Part shown: piece by piece, positions 16,985 to 25,034 of the stretch | Position numbering within the stretch: position 1 is the first letter of the stretch | Layout of the letters: every line of letters begins with the position of its first letter | Position numbers and translations under genes: made by a program | Assembly (NCBI RefSeq): GCF_016908565.1 | Contig: NZ_JAFBED010000013.1 | Span: forward strand, 1 to 64,000 | Source of the DNA: Sutcliffiella tianshenii | GTDB lineage: Bacteria > Bacillota > Bacilli > Bacillales > Bacillaceae_I | DNA: 64,000 nucleotides | Direction: 5' to 3' | Notes under the pieces: generated by a model | What the model was told of the DNA's origin: nothing | Databases searched by the model: none | The model's input: only the letters and a program-made list of their open reading frames with translations

Positions 16985-18270
16985 CGTCGCCCCACCCCTT
17001 TATAGACAAGTCCATGCTGTTCGACTACATTTTTATCAACACAGTTTCTGCCGTCAAGAATCAGAATGCCCTTAAGTGACGCTTTGACATGCTTCCAGTC
17101 CATTCGGCGGAACTCCGGCCAATCGGTAGCGATAACAATGGCTTCCGAATCCAAATAGGAGGATTTCAATGTTTTGTGCTGAGTAGCAAAATGGCGCTTA
17201 TCAAGAGGAAGATGTGCCTTAGGGTCAAACACATGAACATCCACGCCAAGCGTGTGAAGGCGGGTAATCAGGTCGATGGCGGGTGAGTGTCTAATATCAT
17301 CTGTAAGGGGCTTAAAGGCAACACCAAGGACAGTTATCTTTTTACCTTTTAGTAGAGATAGATGTTCTCCAAGTTTTTTAATATAGGAATCTATTTGTGT
17401 TCGGTTAATCAACTGGACCGCCTCAAGGATGGGGGTATGCACGGACTTGACGGAAGCGGAATAGTTGAGCGACTGCAGATCTTTCGGAAAGCAGGATCCC
17501 CCGTAGCCGATTCCTGCCTGCAGAAATAATGCACCAATCCGCGGGTCAGTCCCCAAGCCATTTGCAACTTCCATTACATCTGCATCATACTCTTCACACA
17601 CCCGTGCTATTTCATTGATGAAGGAAATCTTCGTTGCTAGAAACGCGTTGGATGCATATTTGATCATTTCCGCTCCATTCCAGTTTGTTACGATAAAGGG
17701 GGCATCCAGTCTATGGTAAATTTTTCTTAATATTGCTTCTGAAACCTTGTCATCATTCCCCAATCCAATGACTGTCTTGTCAGGATGAAACATATCATAT
17801 ATGGCAGAACCCTCCTTAAGGAATTCAGGATTAGAAACAATATTAAATAGAGATACGGAGATGCCTTTTTCCGCCAGGTATTCGCTCATGCTTTTATTGG
17901 TACCAGGAGGAACGGTGCTTTTGATGATAATAGTTTTAAACTCTGTTAACCATAGGGAAATTTCATCAAATGCCGAGTACAGATAGGTCAGATCTGTACT
18001 GCCATCCTCTCTGCTTGGGGTTCCCACTGTAACAAATATAACGCTGCATTTATTGATTGATTCACCTATATCTGTGGTGAATGAAATTTTTTCCTTATTC
18101 TTTTGAAGTAGCTCTTCAAGTTGCGGTTCGTAGATGGGCACTTTTCCCCGCTTAAGGTCATTGATTTTTTTTTCATTCACTTCTATACAATAAACGGTAT
18201 GACCGAACTCTGCTAAAACCGCCGTGGTGGTTAGGCCTACGTAGCCTGCTCCGATAATGCAAATTTCCAA
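16981..18270 (-). CDS. ytcA: UDP-glucose 6-dehydrogenase YtcA
   Basis: A 429-residue UDP-glucose/GDP-mannose dehydrogenase that oxidises UDP-glucose to UDP-glucuronate with two NAD. The nucleotide motif ICIIGAGYVGLTT is at the N-terminus, FLKEGSA is in the middle, and GIGYGGSCFPKDLQSL carries the catalytic Cys; VTVLGVAFKPLTDDIRHSP opens the C-terminal domain. I choose the TTG at 18270 because GAGGGGAG lies 8 nt upstream; the in-frame ATG at 18288 would place that RBS inside the gene. The resulting length equals B. subtilis YtcA (428). It is divergent from ytdA. Confidence 0.9.
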   Translation of the reverse strand: MEICIIGAGYVGLTTTAVLAEFGHTVYCIEVNEKKINDLKRGKVPIYEPQLEELLQKNKEKISFTTDIGESINKCSVIFVTVGTPSREDGSTDLTYLYSAFDEISLWLTEFKTIIIKSTVPPGTNKSMSEYLAEKGISVSLFNIVSNPEFLKEGSAIYDMFHPDKTVIGLGNDDKVSEAILRKIYHRLDAPFIVTNWNGAEMIKYASNAFLATKISFINEIARVCEEYDADVMEVANGLGTDPRIGALFLQAGIGYGGSCFPKDLQSLNYSASVKSVHTPILEAVQLINRTQIDSYIKKLGEHLSLLKGKKITVLGVAFKPLTDDIRHSPAIDLITRLHTLGVDVHVFDPKAHLPLDKRHFATQHKTLKSSYLDSEAIVIATDWPEFRRMDWKHVKASLKGILILDGRNCVDKNVVEQHGLVYKGVGRR

Positions 18271-18467
18271 GAATGACACTCCCCTCATCGCTACTAACAC
18301 TGTGAAATATCCTTATTATCTTATTAATGGACAATGTTGACTTGTGACGAAAACCCAGCCCAAATGTAAAAAGGGATGAAGAATGGGAAGGAAAAGTGAT
18401 GAAGACAACTTTCTTGAACTCAGTATTTGAATAGGATAAAAAAAACGCAGGATTTGAGGGGTTAATT

Positions 18468-19286
18468 GTGGTTAAAAAAGCGATAATTCCAGCGGCAGGG
18501 TACGGCACTCGCAGCTTACCCATCACAAAATTGCTGCCAAAAGAAATGTTTCCAATCGGTGTTAAACCTGCGATTCACTATGTTGTCGAAGAGGCAATCG
18601 ATTCAGGAATAGAAGAGATCCTGATGATTGTTTCGAGGAAGAAAAACATGATTGTAGATTACTTTGACCATTCATTAGAGCTAGAAGCCTTTCTGGAAAG
18701 GGAAAATAAACAGCATCTCATAGATCTGATCCCCATCCCATCCGTACCGCTCCATTATGTTCGGCAGCCTTACGCGAAGGGGTTGGGTGATGCGATAAGG
18801 TTAGGCAGAACATTTATAGGAAATGAACCTTTTGCAGTATTGCTTCCAGACGATATTATGGTTTCAGAGCAGGAGCCCGCATTAAAGCAACTCATCGATT
18901 CTTATAATGAGACAAAAAGATCCGTGGTAGGCGTGAAAGAGGTGGAAGAGTCTCTCTTGAAAAATTATGGTGTCATCAGTGGAGCTGAAACAAAGCCGGG
19001 TCTATTCCATTTAGATGAGATCGTTGAGAAGCCAAAAAGCAATGCACCGTCCAAGCATGCCGTTATAGGGAGGTATGTGTTTACTCCCGCAATCTTTACC
19101 ATGCTTGAAAAAGCCATACCAAAGGAAGGAGAAGAGATTCAGCTGACAGCTGCCATCAAGGAGCTTTTAGCAGTGGAAGATTGCTATGGAAAGGTTGTTA
19201 AAAGTCAGCGATATGATATCGGAAGGACCGAAGAATATGTTGCGTTGATCAATCGTATTCATCAGCTGGAAAAAAGGTCTGACTAA
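18468..19286 (+). CDS. ytdA: UTP-glucose-1-phosphate uridylyltransferase YtdA
   Basis: A 272-residue nucleotidyltransferase of the GalU type making UDP-glucose, the substrate of ytcA. The N-terminal AAGYGTRSLPITKLLPKEMFPI is the signature, followed by YVRQPYAKGLGDAI and VLLPDDIM with the catalytic Asp pair. Length equals B. subtilis YtdA (272). The GTG start at 18468 follows GAGGGG. ytdA, ytcA, ytcB and ytcC together form a route from glucose-1-phosphate to a UDP-uronate plus a transferase for the spore coat. Confidence 0.9.
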   Translation: MVKKAIIPAAGYGTRSLPITKLLPKEMFPIGVKPAIHYVVEEAIDSGIEEILMIVSRKKNMIVDYFDHSLELEAFLERENKQHLIDLIPIPSVPLHYVRQPYAKGLGDAIRLGRTFIGNEPFAVLLPDDIMVSEQEPALKQLIDSYNETKRSVVGVKEVEESLLKNYGVISGAETKPGLFHLDEIVEKPKSNAPSKHAVIGRYVFTPAIFTMLEKAIPKEGEEIQLTAAIKELLAVEDCYGKVVKSQRYDIGRTEEYVALINRIHQLEKRSD

Positions 19287-19385
19287 TTGCTGCCAGGTTT
19301 GTGCCTGGCCCTTGTTTTCCGGGAAAAAGAGACAGGCTTCATGCATACATATAAAAGATGAGTGGATAATTTGGAGGTGCCGATA

Positions 19386-19823
19386 GTGAAGAAACAGACA
19401 GATAAAATAAAGCATGAGCCGCTCCTTTATATTCATACCAAAACCAATTCGAATGTAGAAGTTGCGATGCAGAGTTCCTTGCTGCTAGAGGTGAAGAAAA
19501 GGAAAGCAGAGAACGCAAAACGGGGGGGGGAAGAAGGAAAGGCTATGTCCTCCAAAAAAAGCGGGAAAAAAGGAGGGGAAGAGAACAAAAAACTGAAAAA
19601 ACCGTTTCATAACTTATCGCTCGAGGAAAAGATTCATTATTTGTTAGTGCCCCCTATCGATTCACAAAAGAAAATGTGCAAAATCATCACAACCGAGCAG
19701 GAATATATAGGGAAAGTGGTGGGCTATCATAACGAAATTTTGGCGGTAAATACACCTAATATCCCTGAATCAATCTTTCTGACGCTACAGGAAATCAAGG
19801 AAATTCATGTGATCGGTATATAG
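19386..19823 (+). CDS. cotO: Spore coat morphogenetic protein CotO
   Basis: A 145-residue CotO (YjbX) protein. A very basic linker (about 30-75; Lys-rich with GEENKKLKK) is followed by the conserved C-terminal domain FHNLSLEEKIHYLLVPP through EIHVIGI. CotO acts late in coat assembly and encasement of the crust/outer coat in B. subtilis, where it follows fabI. The GTG at 19386 is chosen because TTGGAGG lies 7 nt upstream; the longer reading from 19362 would bury that RBS. The linker contains a run of nine G residues (19522-19530), discussed separately. Confidence 0.85.
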   Translation: MKKQTDKIKHEPLLYIHTKTNSNVEVAMQSSLLLEVKKRKAENAKRGGEEGKAMSSKKSGKKGGEENKKLKKPFHNLSLEEKIHYLLVPPIDSQKKMCKIITTEQEYIGKVVGYHNEILAVNTPNIPESIFLTLQEIKEIHVIGI

Positions 19824-19857
19824 GCAATAAAAAAGGATTTTTCATTAAATTTCAGAA

Positions 19858-19896
19858 AAAAACCTTAGTAAATGTTAGTTTACTAAGGTTTTTTTG
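19858..19896. terminator. Bidirectional terminator after cotO
   Basis: AAACCTTAGTAAA/TTTACTAAGGTTT arms with flanking A- and T-runs lie between the convergent cotO and the Cys-rich gene. Confidence 0.85.
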
Positions 19897-19899
19897 ATA

Positions 19900-20193
19900 C
19901 TAGCAGGCTTCCCGTCTAATCCTGACGATATGTTTGCAGCAGATATAATCTACAGCTAAATCATCACACTGTCTTTGTTTTGGAACGAGAATGACAATGC
20001 CTGATTCTTTATCAAACCAAGCAATTAAACCACTGACGTATTTACCATCTTTTGTGAAGATTTTTACTTCTTGACCGATGAACTTTGTGATGAATTTATC
20101 ACAAAAACAATCCTGATCATGATCCTTCTTGTGGTCATCCTTACAATCATCCTTCTTATTGCAACATGACTTATTCTTATAGGATGAACTCAT
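19900..20193 (-). CDS. Cys-rich small protein, putative coat component
   Basis: A 97-residue protein. Residues 1-35 are Cys, Lys, Asp and His rich (KSCCNKKDDCKDDHKKDHD), followed by a compact beta-rich core (GQEVKIFTKDGKYVSGLIAWFDKESGIVILV) and a Cys-containing tail (DYICCKHIVRI). The core resembles small SH3/Sm-like or DUF2642-type barrels by eye. In B. subtilis this position, beside cotO, is held by the Cys-rich crust genes cotZ and cotY, but I see no sequence match to them. Start ATG 20193 has GGGAGG 8 nt before it. Coat role is inferred from Cys content and neighbours. Confidence 0.65.
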   Translation of the reverse strand: MSSSYKNKSCCNKKDDCKDDHKKDHDQDCFCDKFITKFIGQEVKIFTKDGKYVSGLIAWFDKESGIVILVPKQRQCDDLAVDYICCKHIVRIRREAC

Positions 20194-20568
20194 AGTTATT
20201 TCCTCCCTCAAATTTAGATTTAGGAATTTTATTCCTATAATAATGTATTCTCTGGAGTGTGTTTGGAAAGGGCGAATCTTTTAGTACAAGCGCCTTTTTT
20301 CTTGTATTTTAGTAGTTTTACTATCTTAATTTTAGTGTTATTTTTGTTTTTACTAGGCAAGGGAATTTTTATTTTTATCCATATGCAGGGAAGCCGGTGC
20401 TCGTTTTTTCGGTTGCTGCTGTTATGGCAGCAATCATCGAAAGTAGCGTAAATCAAATAATCACATGACCTAAAGCGGCCCTATATGAAGGCTGCTTTTG
20501 TTTTATTACATAATTTTCATCAAGATAAGAATATTAATGGATAGAGTATTTTTTAGGAAGGTGAAAAG
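20194..20568. other. 375-bp intergenic region, no gene seen
   Basis: Very T-rich. Open frames here (for example 20257-20451) lack a ribosome binding site and have unnatural composition. It holds a hairpin TTGCTGC/GCAGCAA near 20413-20434 and an imperfect terminator at 20471-20503. Presumably the start regions of the two divergent transcripts lie here, but no promoter could be assigned with confidence. Confidence 0.6.
20471..20503 (+). terminator. Imperfect hairpin with T-run
   Basis: AAAGCGGCC pairs with GGCTGCTTT around a 9-nt loop and is followed by TGTTTT. It insulates the spoVA operon from upstream transcription. Confidence 0.55.
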
Positions 20569-21021
20569 ATGAACTACTGGAAAGCATTTTTTGTATTAAC
20601 TTTATTACTTCAGGTACTCAGTGCATGTGGTGGGGGAGATGTTGAAGAAAGAGTGGAGGATACTGTCACCCAGACCTCCACAAAGAAAAAAGAGAAATCT
20701 GATAAGGAAAAAAAAGCTGAAGAGATTGCGATTGGTTTCAAAGAAGTAAAGGGTGCAGTTGCATTTGATTCAGAGGATGAGCTGCTTGTCGCTTTTCATG
20801 TCACCCAATATCAAAAGTTCTTCACGGAACAGATAGAAATCAAGGTGAAAAAGGCTTTGGAAAAAGAGTTTCCGGATGAGAATGTGATCGTTTCCCATGA
20901 CTTGAAAATACGTCTGGAAATAGAACGATTGCGTAAGGACATCAAGGAAAAAAATCTAACCGAGAAAGAAATTGATGAGCGAATCAAAAAAATAGAGGAC
21001 CTTCGTAAAGAGAAGGCATAG
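20569..21021 (+). CDS. YhcN/YlaJ-like sporulation lipoprotein
   Basis: A 150-residue lipoprotein with a lipobox LSAC at the end of a hydrophobic signal (Cys20), a Lys/Glu-rich linker, and a beta-alpha domain (KGAVAFDSEDELLVAFHVTQ) like that of YhcN/YlaJ proteins, then a charged coiled coil. It should be anchored in the forespore inner membrane. It opens an operon with spoVAC 15 nt downstream; this gene order (YhcN/YlaJ lipoprotein, spoVAC, spoVAD, spoVAE, DUF1657, DUF421) is that of the spoVA-2 operons linked to spore heat resistance. The RBS AGGAAGGTG precedes ATG 20569. Confidence 0.8.
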   Translation: MNYWKAFFVLTLLLQVLSACGGGDVEERVEDTVTQTSTKKKEKSDKEKKAEEIAIGFKEVKGAVAFDSEDELLVAFHVTQYQKFFTEQIEIKVKKALEKEFPDENVIVSHDLKIRLEIERLRKDIKEKNLTEKEIDERIKKIEDLRKEKA

Positions 21022-21036
21022 AAAGGGTGGAACCAA

Positions 21037-21513
21037 TTGAGTAAAAAAAATAATCAGCCAACACCCGAGCAGAAAGAATACCAGCAATTTGAACAGCAAA
21101 GGGAACTAAAAAGACCGGTCTGGAAGAATTGCCTCATCGCCTTTTTGGTTGGGGGAATCTTTTGTATTGTAGGGCAGGCCATACAGCTTTGTTATATCCA
21201 TTTCTTTAATTTTACTGAAGTTACAGCGGGTAACCCTACAGTTGCGACGATGATTTTTATTTCCATGCTTTTGACCGGATTTGGAATATATGACCGAATT
21301 GCCCAATTTGCAGGTGCAGGAAGTGCGGTTCCGGTAACAGGCTTTGGTAATGCGGTTATTTCTGCCTGTATTGAACATAAAACAGAGGGCCTTGTTCTTG
21401 GAGTGGGTTCCAACATGTTCAAGCTTGCAGGTTCTGTCATTTTGTTCGGCGTCTTTTCCGCATTTGTAGTGGCACTGATCAAAACAATTATTATGGGGAT
21501 AGGAGGCTTATAA
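21037..21513 (+). CDS. spoVAC: Stage V sporulation protein AC
   Basis: A 158-residue membrane protein of the SpoVAC/AE family with about four hydrophobic helices (NCLIAFLVGGIFCIVGQAIQL; TMIFISMLLTGFGIYDRIA; GAGSAVPVTGFGNAVISA; SVILFGVFSAFVVALIK). SpoVAC forms part of the Ca-dipicolinate channel of the spore inner membrane and can act as a mechanosensitive channel. The start is TTG 21037 after GAAAGGGTGG. The stop overlaps the spoVAD ATG (TAATG), so they are translationally coupled. Confidence 0.93.
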   Translation: MSKKNNQPTPEQKEYQQFEQQRELKRPVWKNCLIAFLVGGIFCIVGQAIQLCYIHFFNFTEVTAGNPTVATMIFISMLLTGFGIYDRIAQFAGAGSAVPVTGFGNAVISACIEHKTEGLVLGVGSNMFKLAGSVILFGVFSAFVVALIKTIIMGIGGL

Positions 21514-22523
21514 TGTTACAAGGAAAGCAGTCTTGGGTATTTGCGAATAAGCCTGTCATTCTAGCCGGTGCCGCAGTAGGCGGTCCATTCGAAGCAAATG
21601 GCTCATTGGCAGATGATTTTGATCTTTTACATAAGGATTTATGGCTTGAAGAGGAAAGCTATGAGAAGGCACATAAGATCCTGCTCGAGGAAGCATGTAA
21701 CAAAGCAGTGAAAAAAGCGAATATGGAGCTTTCCAATGTGCAATTCCTATTTGCAGGAGATCTACTCAATCAAATGACTCCGACAAATTTTGCCGCCGAA
21801 GCCTTGGAATTGCCATATTTAGGTGTGTTTGGGGCCTGTTCGACTTCCATGGAAGGTCTTGCACTTGCAAGCTTTATCGTCAATTATGGCGGGGCACAGT
21901 ATTGTCTTACAGGCGCCTCCAGTCATAACGCTGCGGTTGAAAAGCAATTCCGATATCCAACTGAATACGGAGGGCAGAAACCTCCTACTGCACAATGGAC
22001 GGTAACTGGAGCTGGAGTGGGACTAGTAAGTAATGTTGGAATTGGTCCGCATGTGACCTCTGCTACCATAGGGAAAGTGATCAATATGGGCCTGAAAGAT
22101 CCATTTAATATGGGAGGAGCAATGGCTCCGGCCGCAGTTGATACTATCAAGGCGCATTTCAAAGATCTTGGAAGGGATCCGTCCTACTATGATCTCATTG
22201 TAACTGGGGACCTAGGGAAAATCGGCAGACAGGTTTCCATGGATATGCTGAAGGAACAAGGAATCAATTTGAGTGAAGAGCAGTATCAGGACTGTGGTTT
22301 ACTTATCTATAAGGAGAATCAGCCCGTTTTAGCAGGGGGAAGCGGGGCAGGATGTTCGGCTGTCGTATTGTATGGTCATCTTTTAAATGAAATGGCAAAG
22401 GGTAAGCTTAAGAGGATATTGGTAGTTGCAACAGGAGCCCTATTATCCCCATTATCTTTTCAACAGAAGGAATCCATTCCATGTATTGCGCATGCTGTTT
22501 CAATCGAGATGGGAGGTAATTGA
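21513..22523 (+). CDS. spoVAD: Stage V sporulation protein AD
   Basis: A 336-residue thiolase-fold protein (SpoVAD) that binds dipicolinic acid for its uptake into the forespore. It has the family's beta-ketoacyl-synthase-like segments ([50 protein letters not shown]). Length matches the family (~338). It overlaps spoVAC by one base and is followed after one base by spoVAE. Confidence 0.95.
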   Translation: MLQGKQSWVFANKPVILAGAAVGGPFEANGSLADDFDLLHKDLWLEEESYEKAHKILLEEACNKAVKKANMELSNVQFLFAGDLLNQMTPTNFAAEALELPYLGVFGACSTSMEGLALASFIVNYGGAQYCLTGASSHNAAVEKQFRYPTEYGGQKPPTAQWTVTGAGVGLVSNVGIGPHVTSATIGKVINMGLKDPFNMGGAMAPAAVDTIKAHFKDLGRDPSYYDLIVTGDLGKIGRQVSMDMLKEQGINLSEEQYQDCGLLIYKENQPVLAGGSGAGCSAVVLYGHLLNEMAKGKLKRILVVATGALLSPLSFQQKESIPCIAHAVSIEMGGN

Positions 22524-22524
22524 T

Positions 22525-22881
22525 ATGCTACTATCCTTTTTTTGGGCATTTGTCGTCGGGGGACTCATTTGTGTGATAGGACAAATCATGTTTGATGTTT
22601 TCAAGTTGACCCCAGCCCATACCCTAAGTATTCTTGTGGTGGCAGGAGCGGTTTTGGACGGCTTGGGGCTATACGAACCTTTTATTGCTTTTGCTGGTGC
22701 CGGTGCAACAGTCCCGATAACAAGCTTCGGGAACTCTTTGGTACATGGAGCATTAGAGGAGGCTTCCAAGCACGGATTGGTCGGAGTCCTTACGGGGATG
22801 TTCGAAGTGACAAGCTCAGGGATCTCTGCTGCTATCGTCTTTGGATTCATTGGGGCGCTATTATTCAAGCCGAAAGGATGA
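22525..22881 (+). CDS. spoVAE: Stage V sporulation protein AE (AEB type)
   Basis: A 118-residue membrane protein paralogous to SpoVAC, with the shared [19 protein letters not shown] motif and about four helices. It completes the SpoVAC-AD-AE core of the dipicolinate channel. The ATG at 22525 has GGGAGG 7 nt upstream inside spoVAD; longer readings begin inside spoVAD and are unlikely. The usual housekeeping spoVA operon also has AA, AB, AEA and AF; none is here, marking this as the short spoVA-2 type. Confidence 0.93.
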   Translation: MLLSFFWAFVVGGLICVIGQIMFDVFKLTPAHTLSILVVAGAVLDGLGLYEPFIAFAGAGATVPITSFGNSLVHGALEEASKHGLVGVLTGMFEVTSSGISAAIVFGFIGALLFKPKG

Positions 22882-22888
22882 ACCGGCT

Positions 22889-23071
22889 ATGAACGAAAAT
22901 CTGATCCTGACATACAATTTGGCCTCCTTAAAAATGATCAGGGGCAGTCTGCATGTCTTCGCTATGGAAGCTGAGGATGAACTGGCACAGAGGAAATATC
23001 ATGAGTCCATGATGAAGATTGATGAAATCATTCATACTATCGATATGGGATTAAAAAGTCGAGATAGCTAA
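22889..23071 (+). CDS. DUF1657 small helical protein of spoVA-2 operon
   Basis: A 60-residue, two-helix protein (LTYNLASLKMIRGSLHVFAMEAEDELAQ...YHESMMKIDEIIHTI) matching DUF1657, a family that repeatedly accompanies spoVA-2 operons. ATG 22889 follows AAAGGATGAACCGGCT in which the spoVAE stop lies. Function is unknown; the C-terminal segment of 2Duf, encoded next, is related by description. Membrane segments are absent, so it is probably soluble or peripheral. Confidence 0.8.
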   Translation: MNENLILTYNLASLKMIRGSLHVFAMEAEDELAQRKYHESMMKIDEIIHTIDMGLKSRDS

Positions 23072-23096
23072 CGTGATGGAGAAGGAGTGATATTGA

Positions 23097-23957
23097 ATGC
23101 CGGAATGGATAGAGATAGGTATACGATCGTTTTCCATCATTATCGGCCTTTTTATCATCACAAAGCTTCTTGGGAAAAAGCAGCTTTCGAAGCTTTCCTT
23201 TTTTGAATATATAGTAGGAATCACAGTAGGGGACATCGCGGGAACATTATCGATGGATTCGGAATTGGACGTTACAAACGGGATAACGAGTATCTTGATT
23301 TGGTCACTATTTCCTCTGGTCATTTCGCAAATCTCTTTAAGGTATAAGGGATTTCGCGATTTAATAGACGGACATGCTACAGTTTTCGTGGAAAACGGGA
23401 AGATCCTGGAGCGTAATTTAAGGAAAGAAAAATACTCCATAGATGAGTTTATGGAGCAACTGAGGAAAAAAGATATTTTTAACATTGATAATATTGAATT
23501 TGCAACACTTGAGTCAAACGGAGATTTCAGTGTCCTTTTGAAAAAGGAATGCCAACCAGTGACTTATGGTGATTTATTTTCTGAAATTCCACATGTGAAA
23601 GAACCTCAAACTGTGATAATGGATGGCATTATCTTAGATGAACCACTCGCCAAGCTTGGGTTGAATCGAGGTTGGTTAAAATCTCAATTGGAAAAGCAGG
23701 GAGTAATCGTTGAATCCATTTTCCTTGCACAGGTGAACTCGAAGGGAAACGTTTCGTTCGATTTATATGACGACAAAATGAAGCCCCAAAAAATGAAAGA
23801 AAAAACCCTGGTGCTGTTAACATTGGAAAAGGGCATTACTGACTTTCAATATCTGGAAAAAATAACTTCATCGCCTGAGAGAAAAGCTGTTTATACAAAT
23901 ATTGCTGAGAGCTTGAAAGATATCCAAATGAACTTGGCTGAATTATTAAAATCATAG
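23097..23957 (+). CDS. 2Duf-type spore membrane protein (DUF421 plus C-terminal helical domain)
   Basis: A 286-residue protein. Residues ~5-80 contain three hydrophobic helices, followed by the DUF421 cytoplasmic part (HATVFVENGKILERNLRKEKY, IEFATLESNGDFSVLLKK, MDGIILDEPLAKLGLNRGWL). The last ~45 residues form a helical DUF1657-like segment (PERKAVYTNIAESLKDIQMNL). This two-DUF architecture and length match 2Duf, an inner-membrane protein that raises spore wet-heat resistance when encoded in spoVA-2mob operons. It is the last recognisable gene of the operon, 25 nt after the DUF1657 gene. The RBS is GAGAAGGAG. Confidence 0.82.
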   Translation: MPEWIEIGIRSFSIIIGLFIITKLLGKKQLSKLSFFEYIVGITVGDIAGTLSMDSELDVTNGITSILIWSLFPLVISQISLRYKGFRDLIDGHATVFVENGKILERNLRKEKYSIDEFMEQLRKKDIFNIDNIEFATLESNGDFSVLLKKECQPVTYGDLFSEIPHVKEPQTVIMDGIILDEPLAKLGLNRGWLKSQLEKQGVIVESIFLAQVNSKGNVSFDLYDDKMKPQKMKEKTLVLLTLEKGITDFQYLEKITSSPERKAVYTNIAESLKDIQMNLAELLKS

Positions 23958-24006
23958 CCACACAATAGCCGCCAGGGATACATATAATATTCTTGAGGTG
24001 AATCAT

Positions 24007-24267
24007 ATGGGTGACTTTGATTTTGGAGAAGAGCATTTGAAATTTATGTTTGAACGGTGGAAAGTGTTTGAAAATCTAAAAGAAACACAAAAATCAGGTG
24101 AAGCCGGTATTGCTGATGCAGAAGAGTTCATTCAGCAGGCACGATGGTTTGAATCCAGGCTGAACCGTTATATTGGAGACCTGGAGAACTGGATGGAAGG
24201 TACAAGCAGTAAAATAAACGATCTGGATTATAAAGAAGTGGAAGAAACACAAAGTGATAAACTTTAG
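24007..24267 (+). CDS. Small hydrophilic helical protein, unknown
   Basis: An 86-residue acidic, mostly helical protein with no Cys, rich in aromatic residues (HLKFMFERWKVFENLKETQ, ARWFESRLNRYIGDLENW). ATG 24007 follows TTGAGGTG. I do not recognise a family. It is 49 nt downstream of the 2Duf gene on the same strand and could be the distal gene of the spoVA-2 operon or separately transcribed; a sporulation role is guessed from context only. Confidence 0.6.
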   Translation: MGDFDFGEEHLKFMFERWKVFENLKETQKSGEAGIADAEEFIQQARWFESRLNRYIGDLENWMEGTSSKINDLDYKEVEETQSDKL

Positions 24268-24378
24268 TTCTTTCACTTCTTTTTATTTGGCTCCATTCTA
24301 ATGGGGGTTTTCCTTCACCCATAACCTATTTGCATAGCCCTCCAAATTATTCTGTACATTCCCTGTAAAATAGCCCAT

Positions 24379-24405
24379 ACCGATTTACTATTAATACATA
24401 TAGTA
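24379..24405 (+). promoter_or_regulatory. Sigma-K-type promoter of yjcZ-like gene
   Basis: AC at 24379-24380, 16 nt, then CATATAGTA (24397-24405), fitting the AC-N16/17-CATANNNTA pattern of mother-cell sigma K. The ATG lies 33 nt downstream with AAGGAGGTG as RBS. Confidence 0.65.
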
Positions 24406-24437
24406 ATAGGGAATCTTCATTAAGGAGGTGCGAGATT

Positions 24438-24578
24438 ATGGGTTACTATGGAGGCTATCCTTATGGCGTAGGTGGAGCTTACGGATACGGTTGTGGCAAC
24501 CAAGGCAGCACATTCGTGTTAATCGTTGTTCTATTCATTCTTTTAATCATCGTTGGTTGTGCGTGCAAAGGTTATTAA
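24438..24578 (+). CDS. YjcZ-family small sporulation protein
   Basis: A 46-residue peptide: a Gly/Tyr-rich N-terminus ([18 protein letters not shown]), then a single hydrophobic helix ([18 protein letters not shown]) and a CACKGY tail. This is the signature of the YjcZ/YtzL family of tiny sporulation proteins. It should insert in a membrane of the sporangium or spore. A perfect AAGGAGGTG RBS and a sigma-K-like promoter precede it. The B. subtilis namesake lies in the same yjc region. Confidence 0.88.
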   Translation: MGYYGGYPYGVGGAYGYGCGNQGSTFVLIVVLFILLIIVGCACKGY

Positions 24579-24728
24579 TATCTAATAGGAATTAGAAAAG
24601 TACGGTTGATCCGTGCTTTTCTGTTTCTTTTTTTGTGTTATTTAAGCCTGTACAAAAGTGAAGTGTTTCGTGTCACCATCATAGGCTCTCACACATACAA
24701 TGAGATATATCCGAGAGGAGGATGTAAA

Positions 24729-24989
24729 GTGGAAAATAATTTATTCAAGGGCATAGAGAAGAAAACGGGTGTAAATATGAAGGATGTGTTTGAACTCGCA
24801 AATTCGATGCAAAATGCAAATTTCAAGGATGAAACCACAGTACGAAACCTTGTAAGCAAGGTGGCTGCCTTGGCGAATCGCAAAGTACCTAAAGAACTCG
24901 AAGATAAGATTGTAAATACATTGATTAACGGAAATAAGCCTGTTGATATGGGAACCATTTCGAAAATGTTAAATGAAAAGAAAAAATAA
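24729..24989 (+). CDS. spoVIF: Stage VI sporulation protein F
   Basis: An 86-residue SpoVIF (YjcC) protein required for coat maturation and for the activity of GerE in B. subtilis. Hallmarks are NNLFKGIEKKTGVNMKDVFELANS and the C-terminal NGNKPVDMGTISKML. GTG 24729 after GAGAGGAGGA is the start, giving the usual family length (about 88); the longer frame from 24606 is unsupported. It lies just before yjcD, as in B. subtilis, and ends at a bidirectional hairpin. Confidence 0.92.
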   Translation: MENNLFKGIEKKTGVNMKDVFELANSMQNANFKDETTVRNLVSKVAALANRKVPKELEDKIVNTLINGNKPVDMGTISKMLNEKKK

Positions 24990-24994
24990 GAGAA

Positions 24995-25029
24995 AAAAAT
25001 CTGGCTCTCAGAAGAGTGCCAGATTTTTA
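24995..25029. terminator. Bidirectional terminator after spoVIF
   Basis: AAAAATCTGGCTCT/AGTGCCAGATTTTT arms between convergent spoVIF and the next minus-strand gene. Confidence 0.85.
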
Positions 25030-25034
25030 TAGTT

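Noticed and set aside
20257-20451. Hydrophobic 64-codon frame in the 20.2-20.6 kb gap
   Set aside because: Generated by T-rich sequence; no RBS or conserved features.
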